Shown: one piece after another, positions 50,152-59,567 of the stretch
Layout: each line of letters opens with the position of its first letter
Position numbering within the stretch: position 1 is the first letter of the stretch
Source: Jannaschia seohaensis
Lineage (GTDB): Bacteria > Pseudomonadota > Alphaproteobacteria > Rhodobacterales > Rhodobacteraceae
Assembly: GCF_900116765.1 (NCBI RefSeq)
Contig: NZ_UETC01000010.1
Span: 1-64,000 of the forward strand
DNA: 64,000 nucleotides
Reading direction: 5' to 3'
Notes under the pieces: model-generated
Told to the model about the DNA's origin: nothing
The model's input: only the letters and a program-made list of their open reading frames with translations
The model's database searches: none
Made by a program: the position numbers and the translations under genes

Positions 50152-51450
50152 ATGTCACGCGCCCTGATGCCGAACATGCTCACCCCCCAGGACCTGGAGC
50201 CCAATTGGGAATGGCGCGAACGCCTTCCTGCCTGGGGTCATACGTCGGTCGATTTCGAGCGCCGGATCGACCATGACCGTCTGCGCCGCTACCGTCTCGC
50301 GCGGACGCGCCAGTCGCTGCAGAACTCGCAGGCCGGCTCGCTGCTGCTCTTCGACGTGAACAACATCCGCTACGTCACCGCGACCAAGATCGGCGAGTGG
50401 GAGCGGGACAAGATGTGCCGCTTCTGTCTGCTGACCGGCGATGACAGCCCCTATGTCTGGGACTTCGGCTCGGCCGCCGTGCACCACAAGCGCTATTCCG
50501 ATTGGCTGGAGCCCGATCACTGCCTCGCAGGCGTCGTCGGCATGCGCGGCACGATTCCGCCCGATTTCGGCCTGATGCAGAAATACGCCAAGATGATCGC
50601 GCAGCTTATCAAAGACGCGGGCATGGCCGACATGCCGGTGGGCGTGGACTATGCAGAGACCGCGATGTTCCACGCGCTTCAGGCCGAAGGCATCAAGGTC
50701 GTGGACGGTCAGCAGATCATGCTGGCGGCGCGCGAGATCAAGAACTGGGACGAGATCCAGCTGCTGACGCAGGCGGCCACCATGGTCGATGGCGTCTACC
50801 ACATGATCTACGAAGAGCTGAAGCCGGGGGTGCGCGAGAACGACATCGTCGCGCTGTCGAACAAGATGCTCTACGAGATGGGCTCGGACGACGTCGAGGC
50901 GATCAACGCGATCTCTGGCGAGCGCTGCAACCCGCACCCGCACAACTTCACCGACCGTCTGATCCGGCCGGGCGACCAGTGCTTCTTCGACATTCTCCAG
51001 TCGTATCAGGGCTACCGGACCTGCTATTACCGGACGTTCAACGTGGGCCGGGCGACCCCGTCCCAGACCGACGCCTATATCCGGGCTCGGGAATGGATCG
51101 ACGCTTCGATCGAGATGATCCGGCCGGGCGTGACGACGGACAAGGTGGCCGAAGTCTGGCCGACCGCCGAATCCCTTGGCTTCCCCAACGAGGACGCCGC
51201 CTTCGGCCTGCAATTCGGTCACGGCCTGGGCCTCGCGCTGCACGAACGCCCGATCATCAGCCGCGCGATCAGCCTCGATCACCCGATGGAGATCCAGACC
51301 GGCATGGTCTTCGCGCTGGAGACCTACTGCCCGGCAAGCGACGGCTATTCGGCCGCGCGCATCGAGGAAGAGGTGGTAGTCACCGAGACCGGCTGCGAGG
51401 TCATCTCGCTCTTCCCGGCCGAAGAGCTGCCGATCGCGAACCGGTACTGA
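50152..51450 (+). CDS. M24-fold (pita-bread) hydrolase or lyase with one metal ligand replaced
   Basis: A 432-residue protein of the creatinase/prolidase superfamily. The N-terminal creatinase domain (about 50-190, LLLFDVNNIRYVTATKIGEW) and catalytic domain (about 200-425) are both present. Compared with the usual five ligands, the first Asp (CFFDILQ), His (FGHGLGLALHE), Glu (FALETY) and last Glu (RIEEEVVVT) are kept, but the second Asp is Cys (GYRTCYYRTF). Activity as a plain metallopeptidase is therefore doubtful; creatinase and DddP show that this fold also serves C-N hydrolysis and C-S elimination. It lies between sugar dehydrogenases, 2 bases from the next gene. True substrate unknown. 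Confidence 0.75.
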   Translation: MSRALMPNMLTPQDLEPNWEWRERLPAWGHTSVDFERRIDHDRLRRYRLARTRQSLQNSQAGSLLLFDVNNIRYVTATKIGEWERDKMCRFCLLTGDDSPYVWDFGSAAVHHKRYSDWLEPDHCLAGVVGMRGTIPPDFGLMQKYAKMIAQLIKDAGMADMPVGVDYAETAMFHALQAEGIKVVDGQQIMLAAREIKNWDEIQLLTQAATMVDGVYHMIYEELKPGVRENDIVALSNKMLYEMGSDDVEAINAISGERCNPHPHNFTDRLIRPGDQCFFDILQSYQGYRTCYYRTFNVGRATPSQTDAYIRAREWIDASIEMIRPGVTTDKVAEVWPTAESLGFPNEDAAFGLQFGHGLGLALHERPIISRAISLDHPMEIQTGMVFALETYCPASDGYSAARIEEEVVVTETGCEVISLFPAEELPIANRY

Positions 51451-51452
51451 CC

Positions 51453-52217
51453 ATGGCCAATCCGTTCGACTTGACGGGCCGTCGCGCGCTCGTCACCGGC
51501 GGCGCGACGGGCATCGGCGAGGGCATTGCCCTCGGCCTTGCCGCCGCCGGGGCAGACGTGGCGCTGACCTATCGCAGCCATGCGCCCGAGGAGACGCTGG
51601 CCAAGATCGAGGCCGCGGGCCGCAAGGGCGCGGCCGTCCAGGCCGATTTCACCGGCATGGACGAGGCCGCGGCGGCCGAGGTCACGGGCTTCGCCGCCGA
51701 TGCGCTGGGCGGGCTCGACATCCTGGTGAACAATGCGGGCATCATCTACCGGGAGGAGTCGGTGGACATGCCGCTCTCCGAGTGGCGGCGCGTGCTCCAG
51801 GTCAACCTCGATTCCGTTTGGCTGCTGAGCCAGGCGGCGGGCAAGCGGATGGTCGAGCGAGGCTCGGGCAAGATCGTCATCGTCAGCTCCGTCCTGGGCA
51901 GCCAGGGCGGGCTGCGGGTGCCGGCCTACACATCCAGCAAGCACGCGGTGATCGGCCTGACCCGCGCGCTCTGCAACGAATGGGCGCCCCATGGCGTCAA
52001 CGTCAACGCGATCGCGCCGGGCTATACCGCGACCGACAACACCCAGGCGCTACGCGACGACCCCGAGCGGTCGCGCGCGCTGCTCGACCGGATTCCGGCC
52101 GGGCGCTTCGCCGACTCGTCCGAGATGGCGGGCGCTGCCGTCTTCCTCGCCTCCGACGCGGCCTCCTATTGCCATGGCAGCGTCGTGACCGTGGATGGCG
52201 GCTGGCTGGCCCGCTAA
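51453..52217 (+). CDS. SDR-family dehydrogenase (KduD-like)
   Basis: A 254-residue short-chain dehydrogenase with TGGATGIG, NNAGIIYREESVDMP, IVSSVLG (catalytic Ser), YTSSK and VDGGWLAR. It resembles 2-deoxy-D-gluconate 3-dehydrogenase/KduD proteins and sugar 1-dehydrogenases. The residue after beta-2 is YRS rather than Asp, so NADP may be accepted. It starts 2 bases after the M24 gene and is followed after 10 bases by another SDR, so translation is tightly linked. It could be the entry sugar dehydrogenase of the pathway (inference). Confidence 0.78.
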   Translation: MANPFDLTGRRALVTGGATGIGEGIALGLAAAGADVALTYRSHAPEETLAKIEAAGRKGAAVQADFTGMDEAAAAEVTGFAADALGGLDILVNNAGIIYREESVDMPLSEWRRVLQVNLDSVWLLSQAAGKRMVERGSGKIVIVSSVLGSQGGLRVPAYTSSKHAVIGLTRALCNEWAPHGVNVNAIAPGYTATDNTQALRDDPERSRALLDRIPAGRFADSSEMAGAAVFLASDAASYCHGSVVTVDGGWLAR

Positions 52218-52227
52218 GGGAGAAGAC

Positions 52228-52971
52228 ATGACCGAGACACTCAAGGGAAAGACGGCGCTGGTCACGGCCGCCGGGGCAGGGATCGGCGCGGCCTCCGCGA
52301 CGGCCCTCGCCGAGCGCGGCGCCACCGTGATCGCGACCGATATCGACGGCGACGCGGTGGCGCGTCTGGCAGAGACTTCCGACCGGATCACCGCCGAGCG
52401 ACTCGACGTTCTGGACGCCGCCGCCGTGCAGGCGCTGGTGGATGCCGCGCCGCCCATCGACATTTTGGTGAACTGCGCGGGCTGGGTCCATAGCGGCAGC
52501 ATTCTCGACTGCGACGAGGCCGCCTGGGATCGCTCCTTCGATCTGAACGCCAAGGCGATGTATCGGATCACCAAGGCCGTCCTGCCGGGCATGGTGGAGC
52601 GCGGCGCGGGCTCTGTCGTCAACATCGCCTCGGTCGTCTCCAGCCTGAAGGGGGTGCCCAACCGCTTCGCCTATGGCGCCTCCAAGGCCGCGATCATCGG
52701 CATGACCAAGGCCATCGCCGCCGATTTCGTCCAGCAGGGCATCCGCTGCAACGCGATCTGCCCGGGCACGGTGGAGAGCCCCTCCCTCAAGGAGCGGCTG
52801 GCGGCCACGGGCGATTTCGAGGCCGCCCACAAGGCGTTCACCGCGCGCCAGCCCATGGGCCGGTTCGGCACGCCGGAAGAGATCGCCGAGATGGTTGCCT
52901 ATCTCGCCGGAGACCTGTCCGCCTTCACCACCGGCCAGACCTTCGCCATCGATGGCGGGATGACGATCTGA
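52228..52971 (+). CDS. SDR, probable 2-keto-3-deoxy-L-fuconate (or rhamnonate) 4-dehydrogenase
   Basis: A 247-residue NAD-type SDR of the DHRS6/BDH2 subgroup: TAAGAGIG, DIDGDAVARL, NCAGWVHSGSILDCDE, IASVVSSLKGVPNRFAYGAS and CPGTVESPSLKERL. These stretches agree with the Xanthomonas 2-keto-3-deoxy-L-fuconate dehydrogenase I recall, and with cytosolic R-3-hydroxybutyrate dehydrogenases of the same group. Context favours the first: an FAH-type hydrolase for the diketo product is in the facing operon and an L-lactate-type dehydrogenase follows directly (one-base TGATG overlap). Confidence 0.7.
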   Translation: MTETLKGKTALVTAAGAGIGAASATALAERGATVIATDIDGDAVARLAETSDRITAERLDVLDAAAVQALVDAAPPIDILVNCAGWVHSGSILDCDEAAWDRSFDLNAKAMYRITKAVLPGMVERGAGSVVNIASVVSSLKGVPNRFAYGASKAAIIGMTKAIAADFVQQGIRCNAICPGTVESPSLKERLAATGDFEAAHKAFTARQPMGRFGTPEEIAEMVAYLAGDLSAFTTGQTFAIDGGMTI

Positions 52972-54122
52972 TGGGGTTGGACCGCGCGGCCTCCATTGCG
53001 GATCTGCGGCTGAAGGCAAAACGGCGCATCCCGCGCTTCGCCTTCGATCTCGTCGATGGCGGGGCCGAAGCCGAAGTGAACCTCCGCCGCAACGAGGAGG
53101 CCTTCGAGGAGGTGTTGCTCACCCCGCGCTACATGGTGGACGTGTCGCGGATCGACACCGGGACGGAGGTCTTCGGCGAGAGCTTCGCCGCGCCGTTCGG
53201 CATGGCGCCCATCGGGATGCTGAACGCGTTCTGGCCCGATGCGGATCTGACGCTCGCGCGGCTCTGCAAGCGGCAGAACGTGCCCTATGTAGCCAGCTCC
53301 GCGGCCTCGACGACGCTGGAGGCCCTGGCCGAGGCCGCCGACGGCAATGGCTGGTTTCAGCTCTATGTCTCCAGCGACGACACGGTGACCGAGGGGCTGA
53401 TCGCCCGGGCCGAGGCGGCGGGCTATGAGGTGATGATGGTCACGGCGGATGTGCCTGCCGCAGGCAAGCGCGACCGCGACATCCGAAACCAGCTTTCGGT
53501 GCCGTTCCGCTTCACGCCCGAGGTCGTCCTGCAATGCGCGCTCAACCCGCGCTGGGCGCTGACCAGCCTGAAACACGGCACGCCCAATGTCGCAAATTAT
53601 GCGGACCTTCTGCAAAGCGCGACAAGCTATGCCGATGTGCAAAAGACGCTGATCACGCCCAGCTTCGACTGGGAGAGCCTGCGGCGTCTGCGCGACCGCT
53701 GGAAGGGCAAGCTGCTGGTCAAGGGCATCCTCCATCCGCAGGACGCGCTGCGCTGCGCGGAGATGGGCTGCGACGGGGTCGTCGTCTCGAACCATGGGGG
53801 CAGACAGGTCGCCTTCGGCCCGCCGACCATCGAGGCTTTGCCCGCCATCGCCGAAGCCCTTGGCGGGCGGATCCCGATCCTGCTCGACAGCGGCGTGCGC
53901 CGGGGGGCCGATTTCGTGCGGGCAAAGGCGCGCGGCGCGGATTTCGTACTCGCGGGCCGGGCGCTGGCCTATGGGGTGGGCGCGGGCGGGCGCGCGGGCG
54001 CAGAGCGCGCGATGGAGATCCTGCTCCTTGAATTGCAGCGCGCCCTGGGACAGTTGGGAGTGCCGCGCTTCGCCGATGTCACCCGCTCCGCGCTGAGCGA
54101 CATGCCTGCGAGCCAGGACTAG
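52971..54122 (+). CDS. lldD: FMN-dependent alpha-hydroxy-acid (L-lactate type) dehydrogenase
   Basis: A 383-residue FMN TIM-barrel enzyme of the lactate dehydrogenase/glycolate oxidase family. N-terminus IADLRLKAKRRIPRFAFD, FMN site PIGMLNAFWPDAD and SSAASTTLEALAEA, GWFQLYVS, the lysine strand KLLVKGILHPQDA, and the catalytic base in VVVSNHGGRQ. It would oxidise L-lactate to pyruvate, passing electrons to the respiratory chain or oxygen. After a diketo-deoxy-sugar pathway that yields L-lactate this is the natural last step. Specificity for mandelate or glycolate cannot be ruled out. Last gene of the rightward operon. Confidence 0.8.
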   Translation: MGLDRAASIADLRLKAKRRIPRFAFDLVDGGAEAEVNLRRNEEAFEEVLLTPRYMVDVSRIDTGTEVFGESFAAPFGMAPIGMLNAFWPDADLTLARLCKRQNVPYVASSAASTTLEALAEAADGNGWFQLYVSSDDTVTEGLIARAEAAGYEVMMVTADVPAAGKRDRDIRNQLSVPFRFTPEVVLQCALNPRWALTSLKHGTPNVANYADLLQSATSYADVQKTLITPSFDWESLRRLRDRWKGKLLVKGILHPQDALRCAEMGCDGVVVSNHGGRQVAFGPPTIEALPAIAEALGGRIPILLDSGVRRGADFVRAKARGADFVLAGRALAYGVGAGGRAGAERAMEILLLELQRALGQLGVPRFADVTRSALSDMPASQD

Positions 54123-54341
54123 GGTCGCGTTCACCGCCTTATGGTCGACGCGCGCCGGTTTGGTGTGTCGCGGAGAAGGAAAGCGCGCGTCCTCTCGACC
54201 CCCGGTCGGACTCTGGCCGACCTTGCCTCCGCGCGGCGCGTTCGCGATTGAGGCCGAAAACGATTGCCAGGACCGGATCGCGACCGCAATCTGAGGTCGG
54301 CTCGCTCGCAATCGGGGCGGCGCCCGTTGGGAGGCCGTGCG

Positions 54342-55826
54342 ATGACGAAGACAGACCTTGACGTTGTGATCGTCGGCGCGGGGATCTCCGGGATCGACGC
54401 GGCCTATCATCTTCGGCAGCGTCACCCGGACCGGAGCCTCGCCATCCTGGAACAGCAGGACAACTTCGGTGGGACGTGGCATACGCACCGCTATCCGGGG
54501 GCGCGGTCCGACAGCGATCTTTATACGTTCGGCTTCGGCTGGAAGCCCTGGACGGGGACGCCAATCGCGACGGCCGAGGAGATCCGCGCCTATCTCGACG
54601 AGGCGTTGTCGGAGAACGACCTGCACCGGCATATCCGCTATCGCCACCGGGTCCTGTCCGCCGATTGGGAGGGCGATCATTGGCGTGTCCGCGTCCAGGG
54701 GCCGGAGGGGCCTGTCGCGCCGATCACCTGCCGCTTTCTCTGGATGTGCCAGGGCTACTACCGCCACGAGGCCGGCTATGTCCCCGACTTCGCGGGCAAG
54801 GGAGATTTCGACGGCTTGCTCGTCCATCCTCAGACTTGGCCCAAGGACCTGGATTACAGCGGCAAGCGGGTGGTGGTGATCGGCTCCGGCGCGACGGCGG
54901 CGACGCTCGTCCCGGCCATGGCGGGGACGGCGGCGCATGTCACGATGCTTCAGCGCTCGCCGACCTATTTCTATCCGCGGCCCAAAGTCTCCCCCCTGGA
55001 GGCTCTGCTCGCGCCGCTCGGGCTGCCGCCTGAATGGACGCATGAGATCCTGCGCCGGCGCTATTTGCTGGAGAGCGGCGTCACCGCCCGCCGCGCGCGC
55101 GAAGAGCCGGAGGCGTTGCGCGCCGATCTGCTCGCCGGGGCCAGGGCTTATCTGGGCGAGGACTTCCCGATCGATCCGCATTTCACCCCGCGCTATGCGC
55201 CTTGGCGTCAGAGGATCGCGGTGGTGCCCGATGGCGACCTCTTCGCGGCGATCGCCCGCGGGGAGGCCTCGGTCGTCACGGATGAAATCGAGCGGTTCAC
55301 GCCGACCGGCATCGCCCTGGCCTCCGGGGGCGCGCTCGAGGCCGACATCATCGTGACGGCCACGGGATTCAACCTGTCCATGATGGGCGGCATCCCCTTC
55401 ACGGTCGACGGCGACCCGGTCGACTGGCCCCAGACCTGGGCCCATCGCGGAATCATGTATTCCGGTGTGCCGAACCTCGCCTGGGTGTTCGGATACCTGC
55501 GGTCGAGCTGGACCCTGCGCGCCGACATGATCTCCGATTTCGTCTGTCGGCTGCTCGCGCATATGGACGCAAGCGGGTCCACCGTCGTTACGCCGCAGCT
55601 CCGTCCCGAGGACGCGGACATGCCCCCGCTGCCTTTCATTGACCCAGAGAACTTCAACGCGGGGTATATCGTGCGACAAGCTCATATTTTGCCGAAGCAG
55701 GGGGATCGCGCGCCCTGGATCTTCAGCCAGGACTACTACCGGGAGCGCGAGGAGATCCCCTGCGCCGACCTGGAGGACGGCACGCTGATCTACGGGCGCA
55801 GGACGGGACCGGCCGCGGTGGCGTGA
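54342..55826 (+). CDS. EthA-like flavin monooxygenase (Baeyer-Villiger type)
   Basis: A 494-residue FAD/NADPH enzyme; the ATG at 54342 follows TTGGGAGG. The first dinucleotide motif is VVIVGAGISGIDAAYHL, followed by GTWHTHRYPGARSDSDLYTF; the second is VVVIGSGATAATLVPAMA. The fingerprint between them reads FAGKGDFDGLLVHPQTWP, as in the EthA/MymA branch of Baeyer-Villiger monooxygenases, and ATGFNLSMMGG closes the fold. It would insert oxygen into ketones or oxidise sulfides. It begins 219 bases after the lactate dehydrogenase gene, so it is probably a separate unit; no nearby gene hints at the substrate. Confidence 0.83.
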   Translation: MTKTDLDVVIVGAGISGIDAAYHLRQRHPDRSLAILEQQDNFGGTWHTHRYPGARSDSDLYTFGFGWKPWTGTPIATAEEIRAYLDEALSENDLHRHIRYRHRVLSADWEGDHWRVRVQGPEGPVAPITCRFLWMCQGYYRHEAGYVPDFAGKGDFDGLLVHPQTWPKDLDYSGKRVVVIGSGATAATLVPAMAGTAAHVTMLQRSPTYFYPRPKVSPLEALLAPLGLPPEWTHEILRRRYLLESGVTARRAREEPEALRADLLAGARAYLGEDFPIDPHFTPRYAPWRQRIAVVPDGDLFAAIARGEASVVTDEIERFTPTGIALASGGALEADIIVTATGFNLSMMGGIPFTVDGDPVDWPQTWAHRGIMYSGVPNLAWVFGYLRSSWTLRADMISDFVCRLLAHMDASGSTVVTPQLRPEDADMPPLPFIDPENFNAGYIVRQAHILPKQGDRAPWIFSQDYYREREEIPCADLEDGTLIYGRRTGPAAVA

Positions 55827-55851
55827 CCCGCCCCTCCGGCGGCGCGGCCAG

Positions 55852-57327
55852 TCAGCGATATCCCACCCAGCCGCGATCGTCGGTGAAGGCGCGGCCTGGG
55901 GTGATCCGCGCCCGTTCATACTCTTCCGGCAGCGTCGGCAATGCCTCCAGCGGCCGCGAGGACGCGGCCATGACCACGTTCCCGGTCCCGCGGGAACTCA
56001 GCGGGCCGCGCACCGTGACCACGTGCGGATAGAGGCGGCTCAGGATTGCATGTGTCCCGCGGGCGAGCGGGCCGTCAGGAGCGTCGATCAGGTTGACATA
56101 GACGGGACCGTGCACAACCCGGCGGACCTGCTCGAAGGTTTCGAGCGTGACCAGATGGGCGGGCACCGAAGCCGAGGAAAAGGCGTCCATGACGGCGGCG
56201 TCGAAGCGGTGGCCCGTCTCGTTCAGATAGACCCGGCCATCCGCATGCACGATACCCAGCTGGCCGGGCTGCGGCGCTTCGGACGAGGCGTCATAGCCCA
56301 CCCGCTCGATCATATCCCCGGCCCAGGGCATATTCTGGCGCACGACATCGGTGATCAACGGGTCGATCTCGACCGCGATGGCCGCCGCCTCTGGCCGGGA
56401 CGACAAAAGCTGCGTGGGCAGGCTATAGCCGCCGCCGCCGATGAACAGCACCGAGGGCGCGGGGCCGAGATCCATCACCATGCGGTCCCAGATCCAGTCC
56501 GTGTAGGGCAGGACCAGCCGCTCCGACCCGTCGTCCGGCGCCCCGTCGGGTCCGACCCGTTCCGCGGCCTGACGGATCCCGTCGGAGTAGAGAGAGACCT
56601 CGCCCCCGCGCCGCGCGACATCGATGCAGGAGAGGCCGGACTCAAAGCGGCAGACCGGGCCGATGATGCTGGTCGCGGCCAGGATGAGGCCGAGCGGCAG
56701 GAGCGCCGAAACGAACGTCCGGGTGGCTTCGCGGTGGCCCGGCCCACCCTTGTCGCCGGAGCGCAGGAAGGGAACGCAAAGTAGCGCCAGCACGGCGCAG
56801 CCCGCGAAGGTCGCCGCCGACCCGATCAGCGGCAGGGCGACGAAACCGGCCAGCACAGCCCCCAGGATCGCGCCGAGCGAGCCTGCCGCGAGCACCAGGC
56901 CCAGCGAGGACGCTTCGCGGCCCGGGCGCGCTTCGACGGCCAGCGTCGCCAGCAGGGGCGACGGCGCGCTGACGAGGACCGAGGCGGGAAAGAAGGCCAG
57001 GAAGACGGCGAGCAGCATCCCTCCGGTGCCACGCGCCCCCAAGGCATAGACCAGCCCGAGGATCGTCGGAGACAAGGCCGCCAGCACCGCCGTCGCGATC
57101 AGCGCCGCGCGCACGGTGCGCAGGGCCTGGCCTCTCTCGCGCTCGGCGATGAGGCCGCCCAGCGCATTCCCGAGCGAGAAGCCCGCCAGCACGATCGCGA
57201 TCACCGCCGTCCAGGTCAGCAGCGACGTCCCGAAGAAGGGCGCGAGCACGCGGCCCGCGGCGATCTCATAGGTCAGGCCGGTCGCGGAGAGCACCAAGAT
57301 CAGGCCGATCGCCGTCCAGAAACGCAT
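55852..57327 (-). CDS. Membrane protein fused to a spermidine-synthase-like domain
   Basis: A 491-residue protein: about seven membrane helices (residues 1-230, IGLILVLSATGLTYEIAAGR, VIAIVLAGFSLGNALGGLI) followed by a spermidine-synthase-like Rossmann methyltransferase domain (VLFIGGGGYSLPTQLLS, AVEIDPLITDV, DAAVMDAFSS). The combination is the known 'fused MFS/spermidine synthase' family, whose reaction is not settled. A short periplasmic-looking loop with Cys pairs (PVCRFESGLSCIDVA) lies between the parts. It converges with the monooxygenase gene and is divergent from the binding-protein gene at 57620. Confidence 0.8.
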   Translation of the reverse strand: MRFWTAIGLILVLSATGLTYEIAAGRVLAPFFGTSLLTWTAVIAIVLAGFSLGNALGGLIAERERGQALRTVRAALIATAVLAALSPTILGLVYALGARGTGGMLLAVFLAFFPASVLVSAPSPLLATLAVEARPGREASSLGLVLAAGSLGAILGAVLAGFVALPLIGSAATFAGCAVLALLCVPFLRSGDKGGPGHREATRTFVSALLPLGLILAATSIIGPVCRFESGLSCIDVARRGGEVSLYSDGIRQAAERVGPDGAPDDGSERLVLPYTDWIWDRMVMDLGPAPSVLFIGGGGYSLPTQLLSSRPEAAAIAVEIDPLITDVVRQNMPWAGDMIERVGYDASSEAPQPGQLGIVHADGRVYLNETGHRFDAAVMDAFSSASVPAHLVTLETFEQVRRVVHGPVYVNLIDAPDGPLARGTHAILSRLYPHVVTVRGPLSSRGTGNVVMAASSRPLEALPTLPEEYERARITPGRAFTDDRGWVGYR

Positions 57328-57619
57328 GGTTCACTCCTTGTCCCGCAACCTTTTGCCTCTCGCGGGCACATAATGCGCGCGCGGGCCCTGGCACCCGTCA
57401 AGCGAAAGCGCGGCAGGGCAGGGGCGACGTCCGGGATCGGCGCGGTGAGGTCAAGGGGCGTCGGCCCGCCGACGCCGCCAGCCCGGAGAGGAGGCACAGT
57501 TGGGAAGATTGAGGCCCTCTGCGCTCTGCGACGATTGGGACCAGGCCGCGCCCCGCCTCCATACTTGACGAAGGCGGTCGGGCTAAGCTGTCCTCGCGGC
57601 AACCGTCTGGAGGGCCCCC

Positions 57620-59455
57620 GTGAAGCCATTTGTCCCCGTCTTGATCACCTGCGCGTTGACCGGCCCGGCCTGGGCGGAGGTCACGGTCAGCCACGGCTAC
57701 TCCGCCTTCGGCGGTCTGAAATACGGGCCCGATTTCACGCATTTCGACTATGCCAACCCGGACGCGCCCCAGGGCGGCACCATGAGCCAGCGCCAGCTCT
57801 ACGGCACGCCGACCTTCAACAGTCTGAACGCTTTCATCATCAAGGGCGACAGCGCGCCCGAGGTCACCCACCACGTCTATGACACCCTGATGGTGCGGGC
57901 CAATGACGAGCCGGACGCGGTCTATGGCCTGATTGCGGAGACGATCGAATATACCGACGACCTGTCCTACATCGCCTTCGAGATGCGCCCCGAGGCGCGG
58001 TTCCATGACGGCTCTCCGGTCGAAGCCTCCGACGTGGTTTTCACGATCGACGCCCTCAAGACGGACGGGCATCCTTACTACCGCAACCTGCTGGGCAACG
58101 TGGAAGCCGTGGTCGCCGAGGGACCCCATCGCGTGCGCTTCGACCTCGCTCCGGGCGCGGGCAGCGCCCTGCCGGCCGATATCGCGACCCTGCCGGTGCT
58201 GCCGGAGCATTTCTACGACGAGAACCCGTTCACCGAGACCTGGCTCACCGCGCCGCTGGGCTCGGGGCCCTATGTTCTCGATAGAGTCGACGCGCCCCGG
58301 ACGGTCCGGTTCTGCAAGGATCCGGACTACTGGGCCGAGGACTTGCCCGTGAACGCGGGCAAGAACAATTTCGAGTGTATCGCTTACGAATATTTCGCCG
58401 ACGATCTCGTCGGGCTGGAGGCCTTTTCCGCCGGCGAATACATGTTCCGGGTCGAGTATCGCTCCGCCTCCTGGGCCGAGGGCTACGACTTTCCGGCGGT
58501 GCGGAATGGCTGGGTCAAGAAGATGGAACTGCCCGACGGTCGCCCCGCCAACGCCCAAGGCATCTGGATGAACATGCGGCGGCCCGTGTTGCAGGACATC
58601 CGGGTGCGGCAGGCGCTGGACTATGCGTTCAACTTCGAATGGACGAACGAGACGCTGTTCTTTGGAGCCTACAAGCGCACCGACAGCTTCTTCGAGAACA
58701 CGTCGATGCAGGCTGAGGGCGTGCCTGCGGGCGCGGAACTCGCCCTGCTGGAGCCGTTCCGCGACCAGCTTCCGCAGGAGGTCTTCACCGAGCCGCCGCA
58801 CATCCCCTATGCCGGAACCGCGACGCTGCGCGACCGCGCGGCTCTGCGCCGGGCGGGCCAGCTTCTCGACGCGGCCGGGTGGACGGTGGGCAAGGACGGG
58901 CGGCGCCGGAACGCGGCGGGCGAGGTCCTGACCCTCGACCTGCCCGAGGACAGCCGGAGCATGCAGCGCGTGCTCGTCCCCTTTGCGGAGAACGCCGAGG
59001 CCCTCGGCATCGACCTCAGGGTGAACCTGATCGATCCCGCCACCCAGGCCGAGCGGCGCCGGCAGTTCGATTTCGATCTGGTCGTCGGCGCCTGGAGCGT
59101 GAAAGTGACCCCGGGCGCGGAGTTGCGCGCCTTCTACGGCTCAGCCGCCGCCGAGGCCGAGGGCTCAAACAATCTCAGCGGTCTCGCCGATCCCGTGGTC
59201 GATGCGCTGATCGAGGCCGTCGTCGAAGCCGAGAGCCGCGACCAGCTGGAGCTGGCCGCCCGCGCGCTGGATCGTGTGCTCCGCTCCAAGCAGATCTGGG
59301 TGCCGAACTGGCATTCCGCCACGCATCGGATCGCCGTCTGGGACATCTTTGGCATCCCCGAGACGCCTGCGCCCTACGATTTCCTGCGCAATGTCGAGTT
59401 CTGGTGGCTCGATCAGGAAAAGCTGGACGCGCTGGAGGCCCAAGGGGCGCTTTGA
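57620..59455 (+). CDS. ABC transporter family-5 solute-binding protein (YejA-like)
   Basis: A 611-residue periplasmic protein. GTG start at 57620 behind TGGAGGG; signal peptide VPVLITCALTGPAWAE. The family-5 (oligopeptide) pattern is clear, with the YejA-type opening FTHFDYANPDAPQGGTM, FNSLNAFIIKGDSAP and EPDAVYGLIAETIEY, then FHDGSPVEASDVVFTIDAL and LGSGPYVLDRVDAPRTV. No permease or ATPase genes follow within the window: the next genes are on the other strand after a short hairpin at the stop. It is therefore an orphan binding protein or serves a transporter elsewhere. Ligand probably a peptide. Confidence 0.85.
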   Translation: MKPFVPVLITCALTGPAWAEVTVSHGYSAFGGLKYGPDFTHFDYANPDAPQGGTMSQRQLYGTPTFNSLNAFIIKGDSAPEVTHHVYDTLMVRANDEPDAVYGLIAETIEYTDDLSYIAFEMRPEARFHDGSPVEASDVVFTIDALKTDGHPYYRNLLGNVEAVVAEGPHRVRFDLAPGAGSALPADIATLPVLPEHFYDENPFTETWLTAPLGSGPYVLDRVDAPRTVRFCKDPDYWAEDLPVNAGKNNFECIAYEYFADDLVGLEAFSAGEYMFRVEYRSASWAEGYDFPAVRNGWVKKMELPDGRPANAQGIWMNMRRPVLQDIRVRQALDYAFNFEWTNETLFFGAYKRTDSFFENTSMQAEGVPAGAELALLEPFRDQLPQEVFTEPPHIPYAGTATLRDRAALRRAGQLLDAAGWTVGKDGRRRNAAGEVLTLDLPEDSRSMQRVLVPFAENAEALGIDLRVNLIDPATQAERRRQFDFDLVVGAWSVKVTPGAELRAFYGSAAAEAEGSNNLSGLADPVVDALIEAVVEAESRDQLELAARALDRVLRSKQIWVPNWHSATHRIAVWDIFGIPETPAPYDFLRNVEFWWLDQEKLDALEAQGAL

Positions 59456-59567
59456 GCGCCGCCGTGCGGGACGCGGAGCGCGCGGGCGATGATGAGGGTG
59501 CGGCGTGGCCAGGAGCTTCGCGCCGTGGGGCGGCCGATCGCGCAGATTCCCTGGCGTCCGAGCGCCC

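Noticed and set aside
50152-51450. DMSP lyase DddP
   Set aside because: It shares the fold and the Rhodobacteraceae context, but the N-terminus and the residues around the metal site differ from the DddP sequence I recall, and the second Asp ligand kept in DddP is Cys here.
52899-55919. A roughly 1000-codon open frame on the minus strand opposite the lactate dehydrogenase and monooxygenase genes
   Set aside because: It lies antisense to two genes with clear motifs, has arginine/glycine-rich composition without domains, and is a by-product of high GC.
59446-59460. Short GGCGCT/AGCGCC hairpin at the end of the YejA-like gene
   Set aside because: A 6-bp stem overlapping the stop codon without a T run is too weak to call a terminator.
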